Source: Uloborus plumipes (lineage: Eukaryota > Arthropoda > Arachnida > Araneae > Uloboridae). From it: 64,000 bases of DNA. Every line of letters starts with the position of its first letter. Position 1 is the stretch's first letter. The position numbers were made by a program, and so were the translations under genes. The notes beneath the pieces were generated by a model, which ran no database searches, was not told the origin of the DNA, and was given only the letters and a program-made list of their open reading frames with translations. Below are positions 12,416 to 23,981 of the stretch, one piece after another. The stretch spans positions 1-64,000 of the forward strand of contig JAXGGA010005242.1 of the NCBI GenBank assembly GCA_038373865.1, written 5' to 3'.

Positions 12416-13555
12416 ATTACTTTCTCTGCCTTAAGATGAGATAATTATACTTTTTAATTATTGCAAAAAATAATGAAAAATAAAGGTAATTATATAACAT
12501 TAATTTTGTAAATAAAGTTAAGAAACTAATTTCAAGGCTGAGTTAAGTGAGTATAGATTTGAAATTTTTACATTTGAAACTTTTCAAATAATACAGGTTT
12601 TCAATACTTTCTGGTTCATGTCAAGTCATTTGTTCAAAAGCGTTTTTAAAAGCTTCTTTTTTTCTATATACTATTTGATAAAAATTGTTTTTAAATTCAA
12701 GCATACAAACTTGCAATGTTTATGGCAATTGGCTAAAAATACAGTGAAAACCCATCATTACGTAACCAATACAAAGTGATATACTTTTTAGTGAAATAAG
12801 TTTTCATTGTATTACTTGAATTCCATTACAACAAAACTCCTGTTACAACAAACAAAAATAGTGGTTCCTTAAAGTTCATTGGAGTGGGATTCATCAGTGC
12901 TATATTCTCTCAGGCCAATCATTTAGAGAGGTCAAGGGAATGTAATCCCCTCCATCCCATCGACTTTAAGAAATTAACGCATTACATAAGGAGCGATTTT
13001 TGCAGTTTTCAATACATTTTGCATATTCTCTGGCCCTCCCTGGAAAAATTGCAAAGTGATGGATCTGTATTTTCTCTCCATGAGCAATAGAGCTAGTACA
13101 TTTATTATACGCAGCTAGTACATTTATGATATGTACTAGCTACGTGGTCCGGCTTTGCGCTGTGTACCTTAAGAATAAAAGTCATGTCAATTGACGTGTG
13201 TCTAAAAGTCCTGATAAGATTTAAGTCAATATTTTGCCGGCACACAGTTCCAAAACTTAATCAGTCGCCAAAAAAATTTAAATCCTACACTGTATGAAAA
13301 GCAAAAGCAAAAATTTTACTTGTTTACATAGAATAAAAAAATGGCAACACCTTTTTCTCACCAAAAAGGAAAGCAGGACATATGGCCTGCAGGATATTGA
13401 CAAAGAAACCAAAAGTGTTCCCCGAAGAGCAGAGCATCTGATCTTATTATGTTTTATATCAATTTTTACTTTTATGTGTTTCATGATTTTGTTTATTTTA
13501 ATCAGTGCATATGAAAATGAAGCTCGATAATAAAGTTATTTCTTTTTTTTTTCAG

Positions 13556-16500
13556 CTTATGCTTTGAAAAATGAATAACCACGACTCTCCAGATCAGATC
13601 GAATATATTCGAACAGAAGTGGAGTTCAAAAGTTTAAACAATGAAGAAATCCAACAGTTGAATTCATCATTAAAAATATGCTGTATACCTCTGCCAAGAA
13701 AACTATACTTGTTTGCCAAGTATATATCTCCAACACTCATATTGCTGTTTAGTTTTGCAGCAGACATTTTCAGTGGAATTGCTGTCGCAATTAGACATTA
13801 TAATGATAATCACATATGGTGGTTCAGTTTGACTTTGGTATTCATATGTGCTCCTGCTGTAATGTTTGTTGCTCATGCCATTTTACAAACTATCACAAAT
13901 CCAGAATTCAAAGTGGCTAAAAAGTTGCTTTGGATTGTTCTGTACATATGTACTGGAGCTGGTTTATTGCTGTGGCCTTTGTGGAGGTATGAAAAAACGT
14001 TTTCATTTTTAAGTTATCCAATTTGGTACTATTCCATGATTAACTCTTTCAAATAACTTCTGTGATTAAATCCGCCCTGTGAATGGTGATTTGTTTGCTT
14101 TCTACCTTAGTAAAAAAAAAAAAAAATACATAGTCGTCATGTTTGCTCTTTTTTTTGTAATTTTACATTTTGATGGAGCTTTTAATACAAGGGTTGTTTT
14201 TTTTTCAACCTATGATAGGCTATAAAAAATAAACGGATTCAAATACAAAAAAAATTTTATTATCAAAAGTAAGGTACAATGCTCTGCAATTCTCTAAATA
14301 ATCACCTTGACGATTGAAGCATTTGTTGTATCTATGAACAAGCTTTATAATTGACTCCTTTTAGAATGTTGCGGCCAATGATTGGAAGTGAGTTGTGACG
14401 GTGTGTTTGGGTTCCACGCCATTGTGGAAGCACGATGCCTTTCCGGACCCCAAGCAGGGGTGACGGGCATTGCCATGCCTCCAAGCAGGGGGCATGGCAA
14501 TGCCTGTCATCATAGCACTCGTGTAACCCAACGGTTCCTCCAGTAATTTCAATGGGATATTTTTTGAACACCCTCTAAAAAGTTCCGACTGAGCACCAAG
14601 TGACTTTCATCTGTTCCCTGAACTGAAGCAGGGACTTGGAGACCCCTGCTTGGGGTCTGGAAAGGCATCATGCTTACAAAGTTGCGTGGAACCCAAAGAC
14701 ACCTTCACAACTCACGTCCAATCATTGGCGGCAACATTCTACAAGGAGTCAATTATAAAGCTTGTTCACAGCTATAACAAATGCTTCAATCGTCAAAATG
14801 ATTATGTAGAGAATTATAGAGCATTGTACCTTACTTTTGATAATAAAATGTTTTTTGTATTTGAATCCGTTTATGTTTTATAGCCTTTCGGAGGTTGAAA
14901 AAAAGAAAAAAAAAAAAAAAAAAACAACCCCCTGTATAAATACAACAATACCAGCAACAGGTTTTGGTCCCAGCTAGGCTGATCCTAGTCAATTTATAGC
15001 CCCCAATGAAGATTAACGGGCCTCTTAAAGTTATCAATTCCCTTTACTAATTACAACTTCTTCCTGTAAGCTGTTCCTGGTCAGGGCTGGATTACCAAAT
15101 AGGCAATGTAGTAGTCTTAGCTTCAGTATTGCTTGGGGCCCCGAATATAGAAGTTAAAATTCAAAGTTTATAGAAGTTAAATTCACAAAATTTATAAAAG
15201 TTAAAATGCACAAAAAAAGGGGGGGGGGAAGAGAAAAGAAAATAGTTTCCTTTTCCAATCAAAAATTTCAGAAGACCAATCCATTCAGAGTGAAAACAGG
15301 TTTTTCTGATACCTCACCCCCATGGGGTATTTCCTCTACTTTTACGGGGGAAAGACTGCAAACCATTTCCCCTCTAAGATCATCCAAGTTTATCTAAAAT
15401 TACGTTTTTAGAACATAATACTCCAATTTAGAATATTTCCGAGGGAGAGTCGGTAAACCCTTTGAATTCAATTTCAAAAATTTCGGCCAGAAGGCTCCCC
15501 GAATATCTCCATAATTATGTTTTTGATGTCTTCTCGTGAAAGATAATTTCACAAGAAATAGTTTTGGACTCTTTGGACACTTTTGTATGCGAGGTTTTGT
15601 TACACTTTTTTACTGCACTGTCCAAAACATAGCCTGCCTTTTTCCAAATGTGTTTCTATCTCAACACTGGTGGGTACTTAATTGAGATCTGGCTGTGTCC
15701 TGTAATAACTTTTTGAGCTTTTATGTTGGACTCTAAAATAAAAATTAGCAGTTGCAGTCCTATGTCAGGCAGTGTCTGACACGTGTTTAAATTACAATTT
15801 AATTTTCCCTTAGTTACAATGATGCCTCTAAATACAATCTTTGAATACTTGTATGACTTATAATACTCTTTAGCTGCATTTTATCATCTTTTCAGATTTT
15901 GTTAGAAAAACTTTTTTTTTTCAATGGACCACAAAGGGCTAAACTGACATAAGATCTTCCCATGTTAACTAAACAATAATAATAAAAATAAATTCTATTC
16001 ATATTCTAAAATAATATATTTGCTGATCTTACTGTGCAACAATCTTTTTTCACAGCTAACATTAAAAAAAAAAAAAAAAGAAGAAAAGTTAAAATTTGGA
16101 AATATATAGAGGGAGGAATCTTTGATGTTTTATCAACATACAATATTGTAATATGCAATGAGTTACCGCCCATAAGCCAGGGCTGAGGCAGCACTGAAGC
16201 AAAACATACCATGGTTTGCGGACGCTCGCTGGTAAGATAAATTCACTTTATTTACCAGTTTGTTGGCTATCTTCGCTACATTAAGAGGATTTTTGCCCCT
16301 GGCTCGATCATTGGCTATTCCTAACTGAGGAGTCCACAATAAGGACGAAACTGCAGTCTTAGGATGCTATGATCCAGCTGTGGATGCATTTGCTTCAGTG
16401 CTGCCTCAGCCCTGGCTTATGGGCGGTAACTCATTGCATATTACCCAGCTTTTGCCTTCAAATTTCGAGTTGAGGCGCACCATGGTTTGCGGACGCTCGC

Positions 16501-19500
16501 TGGTAAGATAAATTTACTTTATTTACCAGTTTGTTGGCTATCTTAGCTACATTAAGAGGATTTTTGCCCCTGGCTCGATCATTGGCTATTCCTAACTGAG
16601 GAGTCCACAATAAGGACGAAACTGCAGTCGTAGGATGCTATGATCGAGCTGTGGGGTGCATTTGCATACAATATTGTACTTAAAAATTTTTTTGTGCAAA
16701 CTCAGTGAAAAGAGTTAAAGTTGTTTTCTTGATTTTTTTTAGTTACGTTAAAAAGCTCATTTATGCTGTTCGAGCTTTTACAGATGAAGAGAATAGCATG
16801 ATTCACCTAGAAAAGTTCCACAGTACTGGAGCTGTTGCAGATAATATGCATAAAATGCTCAAAGCTTTCCTCCAGTCAGCACCTCAGTTACTGTTACAAA
16901 TGTATATTTTACTGTCTACAAAGCCTGAAGAACAAGACACACAAACAGGTAAAAAAGGCATTTATATGATTTATGAAAATAGCAACTTTTAAGTGAGGTT
17001 TTTATGTTAAGGTTGTTTGTCTACAGTTGTAAAAAAAAAAAAAAAGAAAGAAAACTGAAAGGATGAAAAAGCACAAAATTTACAAATGATTGCGGACATT
17101 AATTTCAGGGTGAAAATAAGCCCTTTTTTCAATGCAAAAGAACATGAGTCCTATATTTTTCACGGGGCCCCTTTGCCAGTTTGTGCTATAGGGGCCTTCC
17201 TATTTTTGTCAAGAGTTATAAAAAAGTAAGTTTTAATCATTTTTTCTTAAAACCTGGTAGCTGTAAAGGGCGGGTTCTGCTCCATGTTTTGGAGAGGTTG
17301 ATATTGAAAAAATAATTTTGGAAAAAAATAGAACCGACTTTAGTTGGAAATTGCTCTAAAAAGTAAAAAATAATTTTTTTCTTTGAACACCATCGAAACT
17401 ACTTTTAAACATAAGTTTTGAAGTCGGCGCAAAAACAATGTATAGAATCATACGCAACTATAATTCAACTATATACATTTTAATGGATCCAGGTTCTTTA
17501 AAAGCATTCGCATACATTTCATTCATTACCACACATTCGTGTAATGGTAAAAATATTCTGCTTTTAGTTTTCAATGGTTTCTCTGAAAAATTTTGGCAAA
17601 ATATGGTTAAATATCATTTGACCTATCGTTTTTGCGCCGACTTCAAAATTTATGTTTAAAAGTAGTTTCGATGGTGTTCAAAGAAAAAAATTATTTTTTA
17701 CTTTTTAGAGCAATTTCCAACTGAAGTCGTTTCTATTTTTTTCCAAAATTATTTTATTTTATTCTTTTTAGTGTAAGTGTACTTATGAACTAAGGTAATG
17801 TTTCCATTACGGAACTTCACCTAATTTTCTTAAGTAAATGCTCCATAAAATAAACTGAAAAAAAAGGAAGAAACTATCAACGCGTCTAAAATTATAAACG
17901 ATTGACACTAAAAAATAATCTTTGTTGTTCTCTGGTATTTATTTGTGTACTAGCTTAATCAAAGCCATTTAAATATCAACGGTTTGTCAACTAATTTATA
18001 TTTCAAAGCACTTCTAGTTTCTCGTTGTCCATAAGATTTTAACACATACTACGTACGTTACCGCTAATGAGTTTCATGTTAGATTTAGTTAAGTCTTGGT
18101 TCAAAATTTTCATCATAATTACTATTAGTATTGCTGTTGCGAGGCAAAAAATTTTTGCAACAATGGATTGAAAATTTAATCATTTAATGGGGAAATGACA
18201 TGAAATTTACTGTTTTCCATAATAACTTTTTTTCTAGTGAACAAATATCGTCATATGAGTACATGGTACCTAAGTTACACCATTTCCTATCGATTTTTTA
18301 AAAAATCGTCCAAATCGGCTCAGTAGATCAGCTGTTATGTGCGAACAAACAAAAAAAAAAGCATACGCTTTGAATTGATAACCTCCTCCTTTGTTGAAGT
18401 CGGTTAAAAAGGGCTCAAAGCGTAATTTTCAGGAACAAATCGGGGGCCTGGGAGTGATTTTTTAAAAATATATACCCTCAAAATGCAGCTGCCTATTTGC
18501 TTTTAAAAAAGGTTTTATGCATATCATTTTAAATTCTATGCTGTTTGAGGTATCTGCTAGAAAACAAACTGTGTTACATTTTTATTTTGCATGAAATAAT
18601 TCTAAATAATAATTATTTATTTTTTTGTAAGATTTCTGTTGAAAATTTTAATATTGAACACCACCTAATATATAGTATATGTTGCCTTTTATTGGCAGAT
18701 ACTTAATGCTTCTATTATCAACATTGCTGAATTTTTAAATTATAATTAACTATGTAACTTTGTAACATCTCTTTTATTATTCCATCCAACAGCTCTAACT
18801 TAATGAATTTTCTTGTGCAGACTACTTTTACTCACCATTATTCTTTTATTTTATAAGATTTCTAATATATTTTTTTTATATTGAACACCACCTAATGCAA
18901 ATTATATGTTGCATTTATTTTACACATGACTTAATGCTTAAATTATCAACATTGTTGACTTTTTGAAGTATAATTAACAATGTAACTTCGTTACATCTCT
19001 TTCACTATTTTCTCCAACAGCTCTAACTTAAACAGTTACATTTACTCACAATTATTTTCTTTTTTAGTGGTTGCAGAAATCATTTCCATCATTTTCTCCC
19101 TGAATGCTTTGACCATTGTAGTTGTTCATTTTGAAGTGAACAGTAAACATCACCCAAGCCGATCAATGACAGCCGAGCAGAATCCTGAAGTTGGCGATTT
19201 ATGTTGTGTAATTGTCGAGTATTTTTGGTGGCTATTTTCAATTACAGCTAGGGTTCTTGCTCTAGCTTTCTTTGCTTCAGTATTTAAATTCTGGGTATTT
19301 CTCTTTTGTGCTATACATGCTGGAACTGTATCTACTTGTCTCATATTTAATCATCCAAGTTATAGTTTGAATAATATTGTTATAGCCATTTTTATGGGGT
19401 TTGTTTATCTCTTTTGCTTTGTGGAGTACAAAGTAGATTTTGGAATGTTAGGTAGAGTTGTAGGCCTTTATTCCTTATATTATGCTTTTACGTTTTGCCA

Positions 19501-19684
19501 AAATGTATGTATGGTTTTTTCTGCGTATTTCTTAGCAGATGATGACTTTCTGTATCGCCTACCAATCACAATCGCACATTTTGTATTTTTCTTTTTTGGC
19601 ATAGGTTTTATGTTATTTTACTTAGGGCTTTTAAGACCTTTTTATCTATACCTCCTGAACAAAAAATTGCCTAATGTAGCATAA
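13556..19684 (+). CDS. XK-related (XKR) family membrane protein, complete
   Basis: Coding exons 13571-13986, 16743-16948 and 19068-19684 join in phases 2 and 1 to give 412 aa. XKR proteins are polytopic membrane proteins. Several vertebrate members and CED-8 of nematodes act in caspase-triggered phosphatidylserine exposure on dying cells, and others are of unknown role. Evidence: hydrophobic segments in exon 1, the family block FLQSAPQLLLQMYILL in exon 2 (helix with Ser-Ala-Pro-Gln-Leu), and ARVLALAFFASVFKFW plus several further helices in exon 3. The start ATG at 13571 sits 15 nt after a CTTTTTTTTTTTCAG acceptor, so at least one untranslated exon lies upstream. The two-codon frame ATG-CTT-TGA at 13559-13567 precedes it. 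Which vertebrate XKR it matches cannot be told. Confidence 0.9.
13571..13986 (+). CDS. XKR coding exon 1
   Basis: Start codon in AAAAATGAAT context. It encodes a 40-residue hydrophilic N-terminus (with DSPD at residues 5-8) and three hydrophobic stretches, ending TGG-AG before a GTATGA donor, phase 2. Confidence 0.9.
14188..14934. mobile_element. Fold-back Tc1/mariner derivative, TA-flanked
   Basis: Two arms of about 280 bp in inverted orientation (about 14188-14470 and 14640-14934) surround a spacer that itself contains a small hairpin (GGCATTGCCATGCC and complement, 14465-14515). Outer ends are CAAGGG/CCCCTG next to TA. Each arm carries the same transposase remnant; the right arm reads SIIKLVHSYNKCFNRQNDYVEN, a typical mariner transposase C-terminal pattern. 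It looks like two terminal halves joined head to head. It lies in XKR intron 1. Confidence 0.8.
15083..15560. repeat. Probable transposon remnant in XKR intron 1
   Basis: Starts CAGGGCTGGATTACC and contains GGGGCCCCGAA and a G-run at 15218-15228. One hAT-like end seems present, but I found no matching right end. Confidence 0.35.
16149..16443. mobile_element. MITE with 55-bp perfect terminal inverted repeats
   Basis: 16149-16203 and 16389-16443 are perfect inverted copies, starting TAATATGCAATGAGTTACCG. The core between them (from CATGGTTTGCGGACGCTCG) is repeated directly at about 16479-16660. The composite 16151-16665 is flanked by a 13-bp direct repeat ATACAATATTGTA (16138-16150, 16666-16678). 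A diverged relative is at 40697-40917. No coding capacity. Confidence 0.75.
16479..16665. repeat. Second direct copy of the MITE core
   Basis: Nearly identical to about 16207-16395, including CGGACGCTCGCTGGTAAG, AAGAGGATTTTTGCCCCTGG and ACGAAACTGCAGTC, but without the terminal inverted repeats. Confidence 0.85.
16743..16948 (+). CDS. XKR coding exon 2 (SAPQL helix)
   Basis: Acceptor GATTTTTTTTAG and donor CAG/GTAAAA. The 206-nt exon carries HLEKFHSTGAV and FLQSAPQLLLQMY, the most conserved XKR block. It enters in phase 2 and leaves in phase 1. Confidence 0.93.
17311..17753. repeat. Long palindrome (126-bp arms) in XKR intron 2
   Basis: 17311-17436 and 17628-17753 are inverted copies with only a few mismatches, around a 191-bp centre. 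Arms contain GAAGTCGGCGCAAAA and CACCATCGAAACTAC. This is probably a DNA-transposon-derived fold-back element. Confidence 0.85.
18280..18415 (+). repeat. Arthropod-type repeat tail (CCTCCTCC...GAAGTCGG)
   Basis: Contains CGTCCAAATCGGCTCAG, GTTATGTGCGAACAAAC and AACCTCCTCCTTTGTTGAAG. From memory, such strings recur in insect repeats with GAAGTCGGTT ends. The same GAAGTCGG motif is in the palindrome at 17311-17753, so both may belong to one element. Class not determined. Confidence 0.45.
18620..19030 (+). repeat. Imperfect direct duplication just before XKR last exon
   Basis: About 18640-18850 and 18870-19050 share ATTGAACACCACCTAAT, ACTTAATGCTT..ATTATCAACATTG and CCAACAGCTCTAACTTAA in the same order. 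This is a roughly 230-bp tandem duplication ending near the splice acceptor. It duplicates a polypyrimidine/CAACAG acceptor-like segment. Confidence 0.7.
19068..19684 (+). CDS. XKR last coding exon
   Basis: Acceptor TCTTTTTTAG, stop TAA at 19682-19684. It encodes about five hydrophobic segments, beginning with an IISIIFSLNALTIVVVHF helix and including ARVLALAFFASVFKFW, and ends in a short polar tail (LNKKLPNVA). There is no long caspase-site tail of the XKR8 kind. Confidence 0.93.
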
Positions 19685-22600
19685 CTAGTAAATTGTGTGA
19701 TAAAGAGTTGTGCCAATTTTATTTTATTTATTGATTTTAAATTTTTCAATTTGAATTTTTTTTACCTCATGAATCATGCATTCCATATTTTTAATGATTT
19801 TTATCAAAATGGACTTTGTTTTCTACATTTATATCGATATGTATTCATGTTCAACATTCATTTTAATGTTTTGTTTGAAATTTGTTTGTTTTTGTTTTGT
19901 TTCCTGTTTCATTTTCATTGTTGAAAGTATAGATTGCTCAGTGTAGCATAGCTTTTGTGAATCATCAATTATGTAAAAAGACTCTTTGTTTTCAAATCTA
20001 AAAAATATATTTTTGCCTCAATGCAACAGAAAGATATCTAACAATAATAAAACTTTTGCTCATATCCTACTGTTGCTCTGAGGCGACAAAATTATGACAA
20101 GTTTAAGAATTATTTATGCTCATTGTGTTTGTTTCTGTCCTTCTTCCTATGATCAGCAATTACATGATTATTTCCACAAAGTTATGATTAGTTCTTTCTA
20201 CACACACATATATGTATAAATACATACATATATATTAAATTGTGCCGTGTTCTTATTAATGTAATTTGTCAAGTTGAACATTTCAAACAATGCTTATATA
20301 GATTCTGTTTTTTCAACTATATCGCATTCCTTTAGTATTGGATTGTCAGTTTACTTCTAGGAAGTGTAAAAAACACCAAAGTCTGAAAAATCTGGTAATT
20401 CAAATTCCATGTATTTTCCACATAGTATAAAAGTTGGAATTCATTTTAATGTATTAAATGCAAGAGGGTTTGTTGTGATCGCAAAAAAAGAAAAAAAGCA
20501 CTATTTGCCAAGAGAATGCTATCGCAAAAGTTTTTGTGCCAATTTTTTTTTTTTTTTTTAATTACATGCCTATTTTAGTAAGATTTCATGCTCTGCCTTT
20601 TTTAAAGTCTAGAATGATTTCTGTGTGTATGTGTGTGTGTGTGAATATAATAAATATATGCACAACAAATGGCTAAATAAATTTTCATGACAAAGCAAGA
20701 TTGTGTGAGTGTGTACGCACATATATATTGCTTTTTTAAAGTATAAGCTACTATTGTAGTCCTAGAATGCAGACCCAAGTGATGCAGGTGAATGACTGAA
20801 GTATGAATGTGCTTATTACATATAACCTTTTGGTGTGTTTAAATACCTTTAACATTTTTTATTAGCTGTTGTGTCAATAAAAAATATCCATTTAAAAATA
20901 AGCATTTTGAAGTGAGAAAAGCTTGTTTTTTATAGTACAAATTTTAAGACTTTCTGTGATTTTTTTGAATTTTATGTTTTATTTTTAAATCTCGGTATCT
21001 AACCCAATTCCGGTGGTATTAATAATTTTGTAAATAAAAATAAGGTCGAAACAATATAAGTTTTTACTTATAAAACCATGAATTTTTCAAATTTCTAATG
21101 ATTTATAACTGTTTTGTCTTATCATAATTTACTGGTTTATGCATTATTTCTAATGTTATCATTCTGTAATTTTTCATAACAAAAATTGTTTATGTATTTT
21201 GTTATGTTCATGTAAATATATCTGAACTTGGTTGGAACATTTTTTTTTCAATGACTATAAATGCATTTCTCTGTTTGATTGAAGTTTCAGAATTTTCTTT
21301 CAAGTATTAAATGAATTCTCGCAATCATAACTCCATTTCACTTGTTCTAAGAACTTAATAACTAACATGTTTCTACTTGTTAAATTCATGGTTCCAAGTA
21401 TTTTAATTTAACTTTTTTTTTTTTTTTTTTTGCTCAGCTCGTGAACCGCATTTTTAAGTTGCTGAAACATCTGTACTTTGCATTGTTAATACAAAACATT
21501 ATTTAAAAATTATTTTGAAGTGAGTTTTACTGATCAATTTGGAAATGCAAAAGTTGTATAGTAAATTTATGTGGATGGACCATTTCAAATATTTATGTTC
21601 TTAAAATATCTGTAATGTGTTTATATCTCTGTTTTACAATGCTACATTTCATACATAAAATGAGATTTTTAAAACTTTTTTCGGATTTTATTTATTTTTT
21701 ACACCTTTTTCCTGCTCTTTTTGTAATATGTATGAATTAGTTTTTACTACTTGGTAATAACTTGATTTGCCACTTTTCAGTTGAAAATTGAAAAGACTAG
21801 TGGAAAAAAATTCTGTGCTGTTATGAAAGTAAAATGTTATTCATTTAGTCATTAATTGAAAAATAAATAAATAAATAAAAAGTAGTTCAAAATATTTCTT
21901 AAACAAATGAAAACACTAAAATCAATGACTACAGAAAAAGAAAACAACCAAGTTTTAAGCAAATGCTAGTGTTTGGGATAGTGTTTCAAAAAAGTTTTTT
22001 TGAATAACCATTTACCTATAATATATCAACTACATTTGTTTAATGAAATACAAAAGCAGAAGTTCAATAAAGAATAGTAGAAAATGCTTATCATTTTTTT
22101 AGTTACAGATATGATAAATTTCTTCTGTATATCTTGTTCAAACCAAAGTTGAAATGGTATATTGTTTAATTAACTGGGTGCTTTGATATAATTTGAGAAA
22201 AAGACTGAGAAAAAGGCTATTTTTGTGTGTCTTCAACTGTACAAGATGTTTATGTTTACATCATAAGGTTTGAATATACATTTGAAGAATAGAAAATTGG
22301 ACTGTAACCCATAACTGGAATACTTGCTTATGAACTAAAAAACAATGTTTGTGTAGTGATGATGTACTCAATATTATACATTAAGGCTTTTGTTTTGCAT
22401 TTATTTATTTATTTTTTAAATTAATTCATTCTTTAGTATGAGCATTTGCAAATACAAATACAAACTTTCATGCATAACTTCATAGAAATCCATTATCCAA
22501 TTCATTTAGTCCATCTGGTTAGCATGTTGGCTTTCGGTTGTAGAAACTTACTTGACCAAAGCCTATACTGCTAATAATTGTTATAGGGTACATTTACGAA

Positions 22601-23239
22601 AGGTACACTTCTTTATTATTTCACTACGATTCTTTATTAACAAGAAACTATTTCTGATGTTCTATAGTTGACTTAATTAAAATTGTGACTTCTTTAAAAA
22701 TCTTCAAAGGAAACTGTTAATGAGTTACACTTTCAGTATTATTTTGATGTTGTTGACCTCTTACAATATCAACTTATGTCTTTACTGTTTTGTGTGCTTG
22801 TGTATTTGTATATGCACTTAAACTTGCTGTTTTAAAACTCTCATACACGACACAAAGAGCAGCACACAAATAATTTATTTCTTAAACAATGTATATGAAA
22901 GTTTGATTTTGTAGTATAATTAGCATTCCCTTCAACTATGATTTAATTTCCTATTCAAATGTATTGTAGAAAACATTTATTTACACTTAATTGTTAAAAT
23001 TTATTTATCCGTTATGTATGGTAAATTCGCGATAACTCCAATCTAGCTGAATCAAACTTACGACTGATCAGAAGTTTCACTTCCACTAGTTTTGGATTGA
23101 AACATTTTAGAAAGATAACATTATGCAGACACCTGGTAAAACTAAACAATATAAATTATTTTGTGAAGGAAAATATCCCTGATTGAATTTAAACACATTA
23201 AGATCAAAAACAATTGAAACAAATCATTTTTATTTGAAC
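19685..23239. other. XKR 3' flank / likely 3' UTR, then intergenic
   Basis: AT-rich, no exon and few repeats. AATAAA occurs at 20046-20051 and again near 20876, so a 3' UTR of 0.4-1.2 kb is plausible. A (GT)n tract is at 20622-20642 and an (AAAT)n tract at about 21860-21880. Confidence 0.5.
20622..20642. repeat. (GT)n microsatellite
   Basis: Short run of GT dinucleotides with one interruption. Confidence 0.85.
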
Positions 23240-23335
23240 TTAATTTTTTTGAAGATAATCCTTCATTTTTAGTTGTGATTCATGAAATTGTAAATTTCAT
23301 GAATCACAACTTAACTTCACTTAACATCACTTAAC
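23240..23335. repeat. Flank duplication and 39-bp palindrome beside the TTAA element
   Basis: About 54 bp from TTAATTTTTTTGAAG to ATTGTAAAT is repeated directly at 23924-23980, on the far side of the element. The end of this left copy forms a near-perfect palindrome, GTTGTGATTCATGAAATT and its complement (23272-23310). A TTAACTTCACTTAACATCAC stretch follows. Confidence 0.8.
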
Positions 23336-23927
23336 TTAATCCCTTCCCGGCTTATCCCGAGCTGGACTCGGGCAAGCGAAATGTTCCATTCTGGCTCATC
23401 CCGAGTGTAGCTCGGGCACGGTGAAAATTAACACTGCACAACCAGTCTTTCAAGAATTATTTCACATGTCCCTTTTATGGTTTCGGATGCTTTTATTTAC
23501 TATTGTTGCTACTAGATAACATAACTATACAGTGTTTTGAGCTGTAGATTTAAGATAAGAGTAGGCGCCGAATCCAAAGTATAATGATTTCTGCCATACA
23601 GAAAGCCAACTTTGCAGGTAAATACTCATTTACTTAAATAGATATTTTTACATTTATTTTTAGGAAATGTTGCATGTGAATGATGCTATTATGTTTAAAA
23701 AGATATGTATGTATGAAAATAAGCATAAAAAAATTGACATTTTTTGATCCGTAATCCCGAAATTACTCATTTATTTAAATAGATATTTTTACATTTATTT
23801 GTATGAAATGTTGCATGCGAATGATGCTATTATGTTTAAAAAGATATGTTTGTGTGAAAATAAGCATAAAAAAATTGACATTTTTTGATCCGTAATCCCG
23901 AAATAAAATGAGCCTGGAAGGGGTTAA
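23336..23927. mobile_element. piggyBac-like non-autonomous element, TTAA-flanked
   Basis: TTAA on both sides and short inverted termini (CCCTTCC.GGCT and AGCC.GGAAGGG). Inside are two hairpin units, CCCGAGCTGGACTCGGG and CCCGAGTGTAGCTCGGG, and a 141-bp direct tandem duplication (23623-23763, 23764-23904), each copy ending near GATCCGTAATCCCGAAAT. No transposase. TTAA preference points to piggyBac; assignment rests on the termini only. Confidence 0.65.
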
Positions 23928-23981
23928 TTTTTTTGAAGATAATCCTTCATTTTTAGTTGTGATTCATGAAATTGTAAATCC

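Larger units (their letters stand above)
9013..13555. other. Intergenic region between divergent POMT and XKR genes
   Basis: About 4.5 kb without a supported exon. It holds two G-runs (10284-10297, 10394-10408) in a dispersed repeat shared with 27820-27960. It also holds the CAGGGG-ended element at 11615-12169, an ATTCTA-type simple repeat and a pogo-like end near 12741. Promoters of both genes, and an untranslated XKR first exon, probably lie here but cannot be placed. Confidence 0.5.

Noticed and set aside
13294..13530. 78-aa frame just upstream of the XKR start, with a hydrophobic end
   Set aside because: It is followed by a strong splice acceptor at 13554-13555 and has no XKR similarity or shared phase; probably intron.
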